Shown one piece after another: positions 1 to 9,271 of a stretch of 64,000 nt of DNA. The notes beneath the pieces were generated by a model, which did no database searches, was not told where the DNA came from, and saw only the letters and a program-made list of their open reading frames with translations. A program made the translations under genes and the position numbers. How positions within the stretch are numbered: the stretch's first letter is position 1; every line of letters begins with the position of its first letter. This stretch comes from Pseudoalteromonas rubra (GTDB lineage: Bacteria > Pseudomonadota > Gammaproteobacteria > Enterobacterales > Alteromonadaceae): the NCBI RefSeq assembly GCF_005886805.2, contig NZ_CP045429.1, positions 342,501-406,500 on the forward strand. The letters run 5' to 3'.

Positions 1-1033
<1,033 letters not shown>

Positions 1034-1148
1034 TACAACGCCAAAGTGGTTTTGTTCGTTAGAAGTTAAGAAATAAAGTAGACGATAAGAATTTAATACG
1101 CTTTTCCAGATTTTAGTGAGATGTTGATAAACATCTTGCACACAGAAT

Positions 1149-1264
1149 TTCCTGGTGAACATAGCATTTTGGAACCACCTGACCCCATGCCGAACTCAGT
1201 AGTGAAACGAAATAGCGCCGATGATAGTGTGGGGTTTCCCATGTGAAAGTAGGACATCGCCAGG
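1149..1264 (+). rRNA. rrf: 5S ribosomal RNA
   Basis: This is a 5S gene of about 116 nt. It contains the conserved cacctgaccccatgccgaac and agtagtgaaacg stretches and the core cgccgatgatagtgtgggg. Its ends pair (cctgg with ccagg) as helix I. It lies about 115 bases after the 23S gene, and the spacer contains no tRNA. Ends are estimated from helix I and may shift by one or two bases. Confidence 0.95.
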
Positions 1265-1276
1265 GCCTAATAAAAG

Positions 1277-1307
1277 AAACCCGTTGCAGCAATGCAGCGG
1301 GTTTTTT
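1277..1307 (+). terminator. rrn operon terminator
   Basis: An inverted repeat (acccgttgca / tgcagcgggt with a short gcaa-type loop) is followed by a run of six T. It sits 12 bases behind the 5S gene and is a standard intrinsic terminator for the rRNA operon. Confidence 0.9.
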
Positions 1308-1639
1308 GCTTTGTGCGATTTAAAAAGCTGTAAATAGAGTAGCATCGCCTATTCATCCATGAAGCTGGTATCTAGCAGTCTTTGGGGGCACTTCCCTGTG
1401 GAGGGCTCCTTTTTGCGCTGTGAATAGGTCTGCATTCTCTACAATAGCTCATTTCACCTTGCGCAAAGTAAATGTACTCGCGTTGCTCGCTGTCATTGTA
1501 CTTTGCACTTGATTGTCGCGTCGATCGGTAAGTACTGTTTCATATAGATGTTAGTCACTTTATGCGTGGAGCCTCAAGATATAGTGAGCTATCAGGGTAG
1601 GCAATAGAATGCGAGTTTAAGGTTCACGCAGAATAACCG
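1308..1639. other. Intergenic stretch between rrn terminator and lexA promoter
   Basis: No convincing reading frame, tRNA or known RNA is visible here. The only structure seen is an imperfect hairpin at 1463-1506 (arms gcaaagtaaatg and cattgtactttgc). The rest shows nothing I can name. Confidence 0.5.
1463..1506. repeat. Imperfect inverted repeat, 12-bp arms
   Basis: The arms gcaaagtaaatg and cattgtactttgc are reverse complements apart from one extra base, around a GC-rich loop of about 19 bases. There is no T run after it, so it is not an obvious terminator. It could be an intergenic repeat element or a structured transcript, and no function is claimed. Confidence 0.45.
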
Positions 1640-1667
1640 TTGCGAAAAAATGATAACTGTATATACT
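1640..1667 (+). promoter_or_regulatory. lexA promoter (-35/-10)
   Basis: A TTGCGA hexamer at 1640-1645 and TATACT at 1662-1667 are spaced by 16 bases. The -10 lies inside the first SOS box, which fits repression by LexA of its own gene. Confidence 0.65.
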
Positions 1668-1672
1668 CACAG
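1657..1672 (+). promoter_or_regulatory. SOS box 1 (LexA operator)
   Basis: CTGT-N8-ACAG (ctgtatatactcacag) matches the gammaproteobacterial LexA consensus exactly and overlaps the predicted -10 of lexA. Confidence 0.9.
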
Positions 1673-1680
1673 TAAATGCA

Positions 1681-1696
1681 CTGTATGGAAAACCAG
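1681..1696 (+). promoter_or_regulatory. SOS box 2 (LexA operator, one mismatch)
   Basis: ctgtatggaaaaccag fits CTGT-N8-ACAG with one mismatch (CCAG). It lies 8 bases downstream of box 1 and directly before the lexA start. E. coli lexA also has two adjacent boxes. Confidence 0.75.
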
Positions 1697-1700
1697 TTAT

Positions 1701-2309
1701 ATGCGACCACTCACCAAACGACAAGAACAAGTTTTTGAACTCATAAAAGTCTTCATCAAAGATACCGGCATGCCTCCGACTCGGGCAGAGATTGCTGAGT
1801 CGCTTGGGTTTCGGAGTGCGAATGCTGCAGAAGAGCACTTAAAAGCGTTAGCGAAAAAGGGTGTTATAGAAATGGTACCAGGTGCAAGCAGGGGTATTCG
1901 GCTAGTAGAAAATGAACCTGAACAACTAGGGTTACCCTTAGTTGGTCGAGTTGCTGCTGGAGAGCCTATTCTTGCTCAGGAGCATATTGAGAGTCACTGT
2001 TCAGTAGACCCAGCAATGTTCCACCCCGCGGCCGATTATTTGTTGCGCGTTAATGGCATGAGTATGAAAAACATCGGCATTATGGATGGAGACCTACTTG
2101 CAGTGCACCGCACTCAGGTTGTGAATAATGGCCAGGTTGTGGTTGCACGTGTAGAAGAAGACGTCACGGTTAAGCGCTTCGAAAAGTTAGGGAAGAAAGT
2201 CTATCTACATGCTGAAAACGAGGACTTCTCGCCCATTGAAGTTGATTTAGAACAACAGAGCTTTTCGGTAGAAGGCCTGGCGGTCGGTGTTATCCGAGGT
2301 GATATTTAA
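1701..2309 (+). CDS. lexA: LexA repressor, SOS response regulator
   Basis: LexA represses the SOS regulon and cleaves itself when stimulated by RecA-ssDNA. The product is 202 residues, the same length as E. coli LexA. An N-terminal winged helix-turn-helix (about 1-70) begins RPLTKRQ. The cleavage site is Ala86-Gly87 within [10 protein letters not shown], and the catalytic dyad is Ser121 (NGMSMKN) and Lys158 (VTVKRF). An in-frame ATG 51 bases upstream is rejected, because that start would place both operators inside the coding region. The Shine-Dalgarno sequence is weak. The gene stands alone and is followed by its own terminator; recA is not in the window. Confidence 0.97.
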   Translation: MRPLTKRQEQVFELIKVFIKDTGMPPTRAEIAESLGFRSANAAEEHLKALAKKGVIEMVPGASRGIRLVENEPEQLGLPLVGRVAAGEPILAQEHIESHCSVDPAMFHPAADYLLRVNGMSMKNIGIMDGDLLAVHRTQVVNNGQVVVARVEEDVTVKRFEKLGKKVYLHAENEDFSPIEVDLEQQSFSVEGLAVGVIRGDI

Positions 2310-2321
2310 TTAATTCCCGTG

Positions 2322-2355
2322 CGCAGCCTGGTTTGCCTTTTCCGGGCTGTTTTTA
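2322..2355 (+). terminator. Intrinsic terminator after lexA
   Basis: The stem cagcctgg / ccgggctg is followed by five T, 15 bases after the lexA stop. Confidence 0.85.
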
Positions 2356-2610
2356 CTTCTTGTATACACTTTTAAGTGACCATATCAATTGCGTTTGTGT
2401 ATAAGTGACTCCTAACAAACAGCTATTTTTCAATTATTTCCCTGCCTGAAAAACAAAATCTACACGAGACAAAAACTTGCTAAACGGTCAAATTTTGACT
2501 AGTTGTTAAATGGTCGTGCAGTACTCATGGGATAACCCAAGTGAAATGACAGTCATCCGATAATAAGAACCGTTGCTTCTCACGCTCGAAGCAATTGAGG
2601 GAGACGTCTA
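2356..2610 (+). other. Leader and presumed promoter region of the cox operon
   Basis: An AT-rich stretch upstream of coxB has several TTGACT/TTGTTA-like hexamers around 2495-2508, but none pairs with a good -10 at standard spacing. A promoter must lie here because lexA is terminated just before it, but I cannot place it. A strong gagggag ribosome-binding site lies just before coxB. Confidence 0.4.
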
Positions 2611-3753
2611 ATGAAAATAGCCAAACTCATCACGATTGCGATGTGTTTATGTGTCAGTATGCTCACGCTCGCAAGCGACTACAACATGCGTACAGGCGTA
2701 ACTGACATCAGTAATCAGGTTTATCAGTTACACATGACCATCTTCTGGATCTGTTGTGTAATAGGGCTGATTGTCTTTTCGGTCATGTTTTGGGCACTGA
2801 TCCATCATCGGCGTTCTAAAGGCGCGGAGCCCGCGCAGTTTCATGAAAGCACTAAAGTTGAAATCCTCTGGACTGCTATCCCATTTTTAATTTTGGTTGC
2901 TATGGCTGTGCCTGCGACAAAAACACTGATCGCAATGGAAGACACTGATAAGGCAGATCTGACGATTAAAGTTACCGGATCGCAGTGGAAGTGGCATTAC
3001 GAATATTTGGGTCATGATGTCGATTTTTATTCCTTAATGTCTACGCCAAGAGCTCAGATAGACAATATGGAAAGCAAGACTGAAAACTATCTGTTGGAGG
3101 TCGATAAGCCGCTGGTGATCCCGACGGGTAAGAAAGTGAGGTTTTTACTGACTTCTGATGATGTGATCCATTCCTGGTGGGTACCTGACTTTGCGGTAAA
3201 AAAAGATGCTAATCCAGGGTTCATTAACGAAGCTTGGACAAATGTCAATGAGCCCGGCACCTATCGAGGTCAATGTGCAGAGCTGTGCGGCAAAGATCAT
3301 GGTTTTATGCCAGTTGTCGTCGAAGCCAAGCCCGAGGCGGAATTTCAGGCATGGCTTGCCAACGAGAAAGCGCAAAGAGAGCTTGCCGCGCAGCAAGAGG
3401 CCGCGCTTTTGGACCAAACACTCAGCAAAGATGAGTTAATGGCGACGGGAGAGCGTGTTTACATGGCCTACTGTGCAGCATGTCATCAACCCACAGGGCT
3501 CGGTCTGCAAGGGGTGTTTCCTGCCTTAAAGGGGAGCGCTATGGTCACCGGCGATCTGCAAGCACACATTGAAATTATTATGGACGGACGCCCTGGCACT
3601 GCGATGCAGGCTTTTGCGAAGCAGTTGTCATTAAAGGAAGTGGCCGGAGTTATCACTTATAAAAGAAATAGCTGGGGAAATGATACCGGGGAAGTTATTC
3701 AACCTAGCCAAATACAAGCTTACCTTGACGGCAAACAGGAGGAAGCCAAATGA
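2611..3753 (+). CDS. coxB: Cytochrome c oxidase subunit II with fused cytochrome c domain
   Basis: Subunit II receives electrons from cytochrome c through the binuclear CuA centre. The 380-residue product has a signal peptide (about 1-21), two membrane helices (about 42-65 and 86-105) and a cupredoxin domain with CuA ligands His187, Cys222, Cys226, His230 and Met233 (motif [13 protein letters not shown]). After a linker rich in Ala, Gln and Glu comes a C-terminal cytochrome c domain with the heme site CAACH (288-292). The fusion is of the caa3 kind, in which the oxidase carries its own electron-entry heme. This is the first gene of the operon; its stop overlaps the coxA start by four bases. 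The ribosome-binding site gagggag is strong. Confidence 0.96.
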   Translation: MKIAKLITIAMCLCVSMLTLASDYNMRTGVTDISNQVYQLHMTIFWICCVIGLIVFSVMFWALIHHRRSKGAEPAQFHESTKVEILWTAIPFLILVAMAVPATKTLIAMEDTDKADLTIKVTGSQWKWHYEYLGHDVDFYSLMSTPRAQIDNMESKTENYLLEVDKPLVIPTGKKVRFLLTSDDVIHSWWVPDFAVKKDANPGFINEAWTNVNEPGTYRGQCAELCGKDHGFMPVVVEAKPEAEFQAWLANEKAQRELAAQQEAALLDQTLSKDELMATGERVYMAYCAACHQPTGLGLQGVFPALKGSAMVTGDLQAHIEIIMDGRPGTAMQAFAKQLSLKEVAGVITYKRNSWGNDTGEVIQPSQIQAYLDGKQEEAK

Positions 3754-5342
3754 CTTCGAGTACACAGCAGGCTGCTCATGAACAAGAGCATGAACATCAT
3801 GGCCCGGCAACTGGTATCAAGCGTTGGCTTTTTACGACAAATCATAAAGACATAGGATCTTTGTATTTGTTGTTTTCTTTGTTGATGTTCCTGATTGGCG
3901 GCGGTATGGCAATGGTTATTCGGGCAGAATTATTCCAGCCAGGCCTTCAGCTCGTTGACCCACACTTTTTTAATCAAATGACCACAGTGCATGGGTTGAT
4001 TATGGTATTTGGTGCTGTGATGCCTGCCTTTACAGGCCTGGCAAACTGGATGGTACCTATGATGATCGGTGCGCCTGATATGGCACTGCCACGGATGAAT
4101 AACTGGAGCTTTTGGATTCTGCCTTTCGCTTTTCTCATATTGCTTGCCTCATTGTTTATGGAAGGTGGTGGTCCGGCCTTTGGCTGGACCTTCTATGCAC
4201 CGCTCTCCACAACTTATAGTAACGACAATACAGCATTATTTGTGTTCGCAGTGCATATCATGGGGGTCAGCTCCATTATGGGCGCTATCAATGTGATCGT
4301 GACGATAGTGAACATGCGTGCGCCCGGTATGACATGGATGAAGCTTCCATTGTTTGTGTGGACTTGGTTAATTACGGCATTTTTATTAATTGCTGTGATG
4401 CCCGTGTTAGCGGGTGCCGTTACCATGGTTTTAACAGACAAGTATTTTGGCACAAGTTTCTTCGATGCTGCAGGCGGAGGTGACCCTGTGATGTTCCAGC
4501 ATATTTTCTGGTTTTTTGGTCACCCGGAAGTATACATTATGATTTTGCCGGCTTTTGGCGTGATCTCTACCATAGTGCCTACGTTCTCAAGAAAGAAGCT
4601 TTTTGGATATGCTTCTATGGTATATGCGACTTCCTCCATCGCACTGTTATCCTTCATCGTGTGGGCACACCATATGTTTACTACAGGTATGCCATTGGCC
4701 GGTGAGCTTTTCTTTATGTATGCGACCATGCTGATCTCTGTGCCGACGGGTGTGAAGGTGTTCAACTGGGTGGCCACAATGTGGCGAGGTTCTATCAGTT
4801 TTGAAGTCCCAATGCTGTTTGCTATCGCCTTTATTGTGTTGTTTACACTCGGTGGCTTTTCCGGTTTGATGTTGGCCATCACCCCTGCTGATTTCCAATA
4901 TCACGACACTTATTTTGTGGTCGCACATTTTCACTACGTCTTGGTTACGGGGGCCGTCTTCTCTATCATGGCGGCTGCCTACTATTGGCTACCTAAGTGG
5001 ACTGGTTACATGTATAGCGAGACATTGGCCAAGTGGCATTTTTGGTTGTCTCTGGTTAGTGTGAATATCCTATTTTTTCCAATGCATTTTGTGGGGCTTG
5101 CGGGAATGCCACGACGTATCCCGGATTATGCGCTGCAGTTTGCAGACTTCAATGCTCTGATCAGTATCGGTGGCTTTGCATTTGGCTTATCGCAGTTACT
5201 ATTTGTGGCTGTGGTATTTAAATGCATCGCAGGTGGTCAGCGAGCGCCTGCTAAAGTATGGGATGGTGCTGAAGGGTTAGAGTGGGATGTTGCCTCACCA
5301 GCTCCTTATCATACTTTCAGTACTCCACCTGAGGTGAAGTGA
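3750..5342 (+). CDS. coxA: Cytochrome c oxidase subunit I
   Basis: This is the catalytic subunit of an aa3-type heme-copper oxidase in the inner membrane. It reduces O2 to water at the heme a3-CuB site and pumps protons. The 530-residue product has about 12 helices. Visible ligands: heme a His near 81 (TTVHGLIM); CuB His258 in [10 protein letters not shown] with the Tyr that forms the His-Tyr crosslink; His307-His308 (WAHHMFTTG); and His393 and His395 in VAHFHYV for the two hemes. Glu in GHPEV marks an A1-type oxidase. It overlaps coxB by four bases and ctaG by one base. The N-terminus is rich in His and Glu. Confidence 0.98.
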   Translation: MTSSTQQAAHEQEHEHHGPATGIKRWLFTTNHKDIGSLYLLFSLLMFLIGGGMAMVIRAELFQPGLQLVDPHFFNQMTTVHGLIMVFGAVMPAFTGLANWMVPMMIGAPDMALPRMNNWSFWILPFAFLILLASLFMEGGGPAFGWTFYAPLSTTYSNDNTALFVFAVHIMGVSSIMGAINVIVTIVNMRAPGMTWMKLPLFVWTWLITAFLLIAVMPVLAGAVTMVLTDKYFGTSFFDAAGGGDPVMFQHIFWFFGHPEVYIMILPAFGVISTIVPTFSRKKLFGYASMVYATSSIALLSFIVWAHHMFTTGMPLAGELFFMYATMLISVPTGVKVFNWVATMWRGSISFEVPMLFAIAFIVLFTLGGFSGLMLAITPADFQYHDTYFVVAHFHYVLVTGAVFSIMAAAYYWLPKWTGYMYSETLAKWHFWLSLVSVNILFFPMHFVGLAGMPRRIPDYALQFADFNALISIGGFAFGLSQLLFVAVVFKCIAGGQRAPAKVWDGAEGLEWDVASPAPYHTFSTPPEVK

Positions 5343-5989
5343 TGCATACCCCGTTACTGAAAAAACTCGTGTTATTGGTCTTTGGTATGTTTGCATTCGC
5401 ATTTGCACTTGTACCACTGTACGACGTGTTTTGTGACATAACAGGCTTGAATGGCAAAGTTGATTTGACTGCAGCTGAGGCTAGTGAAAAGCAAGATTTG
5501 GCGCGGCAAGTCGATGTGAGTTTCACAACCCACACACAAGGGCAGGCACCGTTCAAAGTAAAAGCTGCGACGTATCAGGTGACGGTGACACCCGGTACAT
5601 TAACAGAAGTGAGCTTTACGGCAGAAAACCTGAGTGGAGATGCTCGGGTTATGCAGGCCATTCCATCTGTATCGCCTGGGATGGCGGCTAAATATTTACA
5701 TAAGCTCGCTTGCTTTTGCTTTGATCAGCAAAGTATGCAGGCGCGTCAGAAAATGTCATTTACGCTGCGCTTTTATGTAGACACAGAACTGCCAATTGAC
5801 ATCGCTGAGCTGACACTTGCCTATACGTTATATGACATTACAGATAGAGCGGCGACGGTTCAAAGTACGCTGTTGCACTCAGAAACAGAGCGATTCGGTG
5901 AGCTCAGGCGTGGCACAGCCGGGGACTATTATGTTCGCAGCATACAAGCCACGGTGTATCAACAAATACGAGGATTAAGTCATGGCTAG
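5342..5989 (+). CDS. ctaG: Cytochrome c oxidase assembly protein CtaG/Cox11 (CuB insertion)
   Basis: Cox11-family proteins deliver copper to the CuB site of subunit I from the periplasmic face. The 215-residue product has one N-terminal membrane anchor (about 9-27, ending VPLYDVFC) and the family copper-binding motif CFCF (LACFCFDQQ). I choose the ATG at 5342, which overlaps the coxA stop by one base and has gaggtg five bases upstream; a GTG one codon earlier is also possible. The gene overlaps coxC by eight bases, so translation is probably coupled. Confidence 0.95.
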   Translation: MHTPLLKKLVLLVFGMFAFAFALVPLYDVFCDITGLNGKVDLTAAEASEKQDLARQVDVSFTTHTQGQAPFKVKAATYQVTVTPGTLTEVSFTAENLSGDARVMQAIPSVSPGMAAKYLHKLACFCFDQQSMQARQKMSFTLRFYVDTELPIDIAELTLAYTLYDITDRAATVQSTLLHSETERFGELRRGTAGDYYVRSIQATVYQQIRGLSHG

Positions 5990-6845
5990 TGGTTATGAAA
6001 AATACTATGTACCAGAGCAAAGTCCGTGGCCCATAGTTGGGGCTGTTGCTATGTTTGGTGTAGCCGTAGGAGGTGGGTTAACGGTGATGAAGAGTCCCGG
6101 TGGCCAATTTATTTTGTATGCGGGAATCGGTTTACTGCTGTTTATGTTGGCAGGGTGGTTTCGACATGTTATTCGGGAGTCTCAGGGAGGGCTTTATTCG
6201 GAGCAAATGGATCGCTCATTTAGACAGGGAATGGCTTGGTTTATTTTTTCTGAAGTGATGTTTTTTGCCGCGTTTTTTGGTGCCTTGCTTTATGCTCGCG
6301 TGTTTGCGGTTCCCTGGCTTGGCGGGGCTAGTAATAATGCCATGACGCATGAGTTATTGTGGCCTAGCTTCGAAGCAGTGTGGCCGTTACTTAACACCCC
6401 GGGGGGAGACACAACGCAAGCCATGGGTTGGCAAGGTCTCCCTTTGATAAACACCGTTATCTTGTTGATTTCTTCAGTGACACTTCATTTTGCGCACACT
6501 GCGATTGAGCAAGGGCAGAGAAACAAAGTGAAGGTGTTCCTGGGATTAACCATTTTGTTGGGTTTTGCATTTTTGGTCTTGCAGGTAGAAGAGTATGTTT
6601 ATGCCTACCAGGATTTAGGGTTGACTCTGGAATCAGGTATCTACGGTAATACATTCTTTATGCTCACTGGCTTTCACGGTATGCATGTGACGCTTGGCGC
6701 GATTATCCTGACGGTTGTTTGGTTACGAGTAATGAAAGGTCACTTTAGCGAACATAACCATTTTGCATTTCAGGCTGGTGCCTGGTATTGGCATTTTGTC
6801 GATGTGGTTTGGTTGTGCCTGTTTGTATTTGTTTATGTGCTATAA
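5982..6845 (+). CDS. coxC: Cytochrome c oxidase subunit III
   Basis: Subunit III is the conserved non-catalytic core subunit that stabilises subunit I and its proton uptake. The 287-residue product has seven predicted helices and family motifs FFSEVMFF-like (WFIFSEVMFFAAFFGALLYAR), TGFHGMHVTLG and the C-terminal WYWHFVDVVWLCLFVFVYVL region. The start lies inside the end of ctaG (eight-base overlap). It is the last gene of the tightly packed coxB-coxA-ctaG-coxC unit; about 210 bases, holding an antisense gene, separate it from SURF1. Confidence 0.97.
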   Translation: MASGYEKYYVPEQSPWPIVGAVAMFGVAVGGGLTVMKSPGGQFILYAGIGLLLFMLAGWFRHVIRESQGGLYSEQMDRSFRQGMAWFIFSEVMFFAAFFGALLYARVFAVPWLGGASNNAMTHELLWPSFEAVWPLLNTPGGDTTQAMGWQGLPLINTVILLISSVTLHFAHTAIEQGQRNKVKVFLGLTILLGFAFLVLQVEEYVYAYQDLGLTLESGIYGNTFFMLTGFHGMHVTLGAIILTVVWLRVMKGHFSEHNHFAFQAGAWYWHFVDVVWLCLFVFVYVL

Positions 6846-7052
6846 GCCCGGGGCTGGATTGAATTGGAGCCAGCCCAACCCTTTTGCAATGAGAATAAGT
6901 AATAACACACTCGCTGAAAAAAATACTCTTTTACCCAGTAATCGGGACATTGACTCACCAGAGTGAGTGCCTTTGAGCATAATGAACAAAGCTCGAAACA
7001 AGTTGTAGATGATGCTGAAAAGCAAAACAATAATAATGAATTTGAGTAGCAT
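6840..7052 (-). CDS. Small twin-transmembrane protein, DUF2909-like, antisense within the cox operon
   Basis: The 70-residue product is mostly two hydrophobic helices (starting MLLKFIIIVLLFSIIYNLF and later VFFSASVLLLILIAKGLGWL) joined by a basic loop containing RLLGKRV. Size, layout and position between coxC and SURF1 on the opposite strand match what I know of the DUF2909 family, which often accompanies cox operons. Its role is unknown; assembly of the oxidase is an inference from context. Its 3' end overlaps the coxC stop by six bases and its start is five bases from the SURF1 start, so it fills the gap exactly. No clear Shine-Dalgarno sequence is visible; an upstream in-frame start at 7085 is possible but would overlap SURF1. 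Confidence 0.65.
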   Translation of the reverse strand: MLLKFIIIVLLFSIIYNLFRALFIMLKGTHSGESMSRLLGKRVFFSASVLLLILIAKGLGWLQFNPAPGL

Positions 7053-7057
7053 AGCAT

Positions 7058-7789
7058 ATGACGCAGATAAGTATAAGTAGATCAAAGGTTAGCGCATATT
7101 GCACAGTTTTGGCAGTGAGCCTTGTGGTATGTACATGCCTGGCCCTTTCTGTTTGGCAGTGGCAACGAGCTGCCCTAAAGGCACATTTGCTCGAAAAACG
7201 GCAAAGTGGTCCGGTTATCGCCGATTTCAATGCGAGCACCGATCTGCAAAATCAACGGGCATTGGAAGGGCAGCAGTTTCGGCTACATGGTCATTTTGAT
7301 GATTCGCGCTATTGGTTACTCGATAATCAGATAGTCAACGGGACGCCCGGTTATGATGTGATTAGCCTGTTTCGTCCTGTCTATAGCGAAGAATGGTTGG
7401 TTGTGAACCTTGGCTTTATTCCCGCGACACACAGCCGGACTGTGTTACCCCAGGTAGCGCTTCCCAGCTCGTTACAAACCGTGAATGTGGAATTCAAAAT
7501 AGGCAAGTGGGCTGGCTTCACGTTAGCTACCCAACCAGACTTGAACGCGGCGCAGCCTGAGCTGATCCAATATCTTGACCATGCCTATTTTGTGGCACAA
7601 ACACAACGTCCTGTTGCCGCGTCCTTAGCTTATGCGTCAGACCCAATCACAAACGATATTCAGCCTCACTATGAAGCCGTTGTGATGGGGCCTGATAAGC
7701 ACCGGGCTTATGCATTGCAATGGTTTTTGCTAGCTGTGGCAGCAATGGTCGTCCCCTACTTAGCTTACAAAAGGAAAAATGATGAATAA
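7058..7789 (+). CDS. SURF1 family cytochrome oxidase biogenesis protein
   Basis: SURF1/Shy1 proteins aid insertion of heme a into subunit I. The 243-residue product has the family layout: an N-terminal helix (about 13-32) followed by SVWQWQRA, a large periplasmic domain with the YWLLDNQ, PGYDVISLFRP and LVVNLGFIP motifs, and a C-terminal helix (about 218-236) ending YKRKNDE. It overlaps the next gene by 11 bases. No strong ribosome-binding site is visible. Confidence 0.92.
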   Translation: MTQISISRSKVSAYCTVLAVSLVVCTCLALSVWQWQRAALKAHLLEKRQSGPVIADFNASTDLQNQRALEGQQFRLHGHFDDSRYWLLDNQIVNGTPGYDVISLFRPVYSEEWLVVNLGFIPATHSRTVLPQVALPSSLQTVNVEFKIGKWAGFTLATQPDLNAAQPELIQYLDHAYFVAQTQRPVAASLAYASDPITNDIQPHYEAVVMGPDKHRAYALQWFLLAVAAMVVPYLAYKRKNDE

Positions 7790-8279
7790 GGTGCCTGGAT
7801 TATTTTTAGCGTGTTGCATTTTACCTTTGATTGTCGCGTGGGGCGTACTTTGGTCTGGGTGGCAACCAGACAGTACAACTAACAAGGGGAGCTTTTTAAC
7901 GCAGGAGGTTGTACTGAATGTGCCTGATCAGCAGCACAAGTCATGGTTCATTGCGTTAAATCAGCCTGACAGTTGTACTGAGTTATGTCTGGGTCAGCTG
8001 GCCTTAATGGAACAGCTTACCGTGGCATTGGGCAAGCACCGTCAGCAAGTCGGTTTGCTCCTATTGGGTCAAGGGCAAAGTGACAAGGCCAGCGTGTTAC
8101 CTGAGGTACCGTCTTTATCACCGGGGGCATTCTATTTGGTCGATAAACATGGCTTGGTGGTGCTTGAGTATTTACCACAGCGAGACCAAACCGCAAACCG
8201 AGTATTGCTCAAAGGGTTATTGAAGGATTTAAAAAAGCTGCTGTCTTATGAGCGAAGTAGTTCAGGAGGTAAGTCATGA
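7779..8279 (+). CDS. Unnamed cox-operon membrane protein with CxxxC motif
   Basis: I do not recognise a named family. The 166-residue product has an N-terminal membrane helix (about 6-26) and a periplasmic domain containing PDSCTELC, a CxxxC pair at 66 and 70 as in Sco copper chaperones. The following segment (VGLLLLGQ, FYLVDKHGLVVLEY) reads like a thioredoxin fold strand pattern. It lies between SURF1 and ctaA with overlaps on both sides (11 and 4 bases), which places it in the oxidase assembly unit. A role in copper or thiol handling for the oxidase is inference. The second ATG (7782) is an equally good start. Confidence 0.75.
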   Translation: MMNKVPGLFLACCILPLIVAWGVLWSGWQPDSTTNKGSFLTQEVVLNVPDQQHKSWFIALNQPDSCTELCLGQLALMEQLTVALGKHRQQVGLLLLGQGQSDKASVLPEVPSLSPGAFYLVDKHGLVVLEYLPQRDQTANRVLLKGLLKDLKKLLSYERSSSGGKS

Positions 8280-9268
8280 CACAAAGTTTTAGAAAATTGG
8301 TGCTCATGTCGGCACTGCTAGCAGCGCTGGTTGTGTCCTTGGGTGCTTATACCAGACTAAGCAATGCAGGTTTGGGGTGCCCGGACTGGCCAGGGTGCTA
8401 TGGGTTTTTGACGGTGCCGAATGAAGCGCATGAGTTGGTGTCAGCGCAACAGCAATTTCCCGGCAGCGAAGTACACCAAGAGAAAGCCTGGATCGAGATG
8501 ATCCACAGATATTTTGCCGGCAGCTTAGGTTTGGTTGTTGCTGCAATTTTCTTTATGGCATTGCGCCAACCTAACTGCGGCACAAGTATCAAAGGGTTGT
8601 CTGCATTACTGGCTGTGCTAATCGTGTTTCAGGCGCTGCTGGGCATGTGGACCGTGACGATGAACTTACAACCTCTGATAGTGATGGGCCATCTGTTGGG
8701 TGGGTTCACCATATTGAGTTTATTAACTTTGCTTTGGCTCAAAGCCAGTCAGTCGGCTACTGTCGCCATTCCTCATGTTGCAGGCCTAAAAGTGATGACG
8801 CTGGTTGTGCTCATGGTCTTGATTGTACAAATTGCATTAGGTGGGTGGCTTGCCGCGAATTACGCTGCACCACACTGTCGTGGATTGCCATTGTGTGAGA
8901 ATGGGGAGTTGTTCTCACTGAGCAGTTTATTTCAGTTACCTCAGTCTTCTGCCAGCTATGAATTTGGTGTTTTACCGTTTGAAACTCGCCTGTCTATTCA
9001 CTTGGTTCATCGGCTTTGGGCTATGGTGACACTGTTCGCCATATTGATACTGTGCTGGCGTTTGTATGTGCGAATTCCTGACGCACGTGTACGACCCGTC
9101 ATTTTGCTTCCGGCAATGCTAGTGCTTTGCCAGGTGTTATTAGGCGGCGCGATAGTGCACTGGCAGTTCCCATTATTGCTGACGCTGTTTCACAATGTCA
9201 TGGCTGCGCTGCTATTACTGAGCATGGTGCGAGTGTGCTATCTGCTGTTTTATCAATCTAGGGGGTAA
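8276..9268 (+). CDS. ctaA: Heme A synthase (Cox15/CtaA)
   Basis: CtaA oxidises the C8 methyl group of heme O to the formyl group, giving heme A for the oxidase. The 330-residue product has about eight helices and the family motifs RLSNAGLGCPDWPGCYG near the N-terminus, HRYFAGSLG, GHLLGG, VHRLWA and a late HN (LFHNVMAALLL), which carry the heme-ligand His residues. It starts with a strong aggaggt site and overlaps the preceding gene by four bases; ctaB follows after three bases. Confidence 0.96.
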   Translation: MTQSFRKLVLMSALLAALVVSLGAYTRLSNAGLGCPDWPGCYGFLTVPNEAHELVSAQQQFPGSEVHQEKAWIEMIHRYFAGSLGLVVAAIFFMALRQPNCGTSIKGLSALLAVLIVFQALLGMWTVTMNLQPLIVMGHLLGGFTILSLLTLLWLKASQSATVAIPHVAGLKVMTLVVLMVLIVQIALGGWLAANYAAPHCRGLPLCENGELFSLSSLFQLPQSSASYEFGVLPFETRLSIHLVHRLWAMVTLFAILILCWRLYVRIPDARVRPVILLPAMLVLCQVLLGGAIVHWQFPLLLTLFHNVMAALLLLSMVRVCYLLFYQSRG

Positions 9269-9271
9269 GTT

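Noticed and set aside
4214..4934. Long antisense frames inside coxA
   Set aside because: They mirror the codon pattern of a conserved membrane protein; no start signals or family features.
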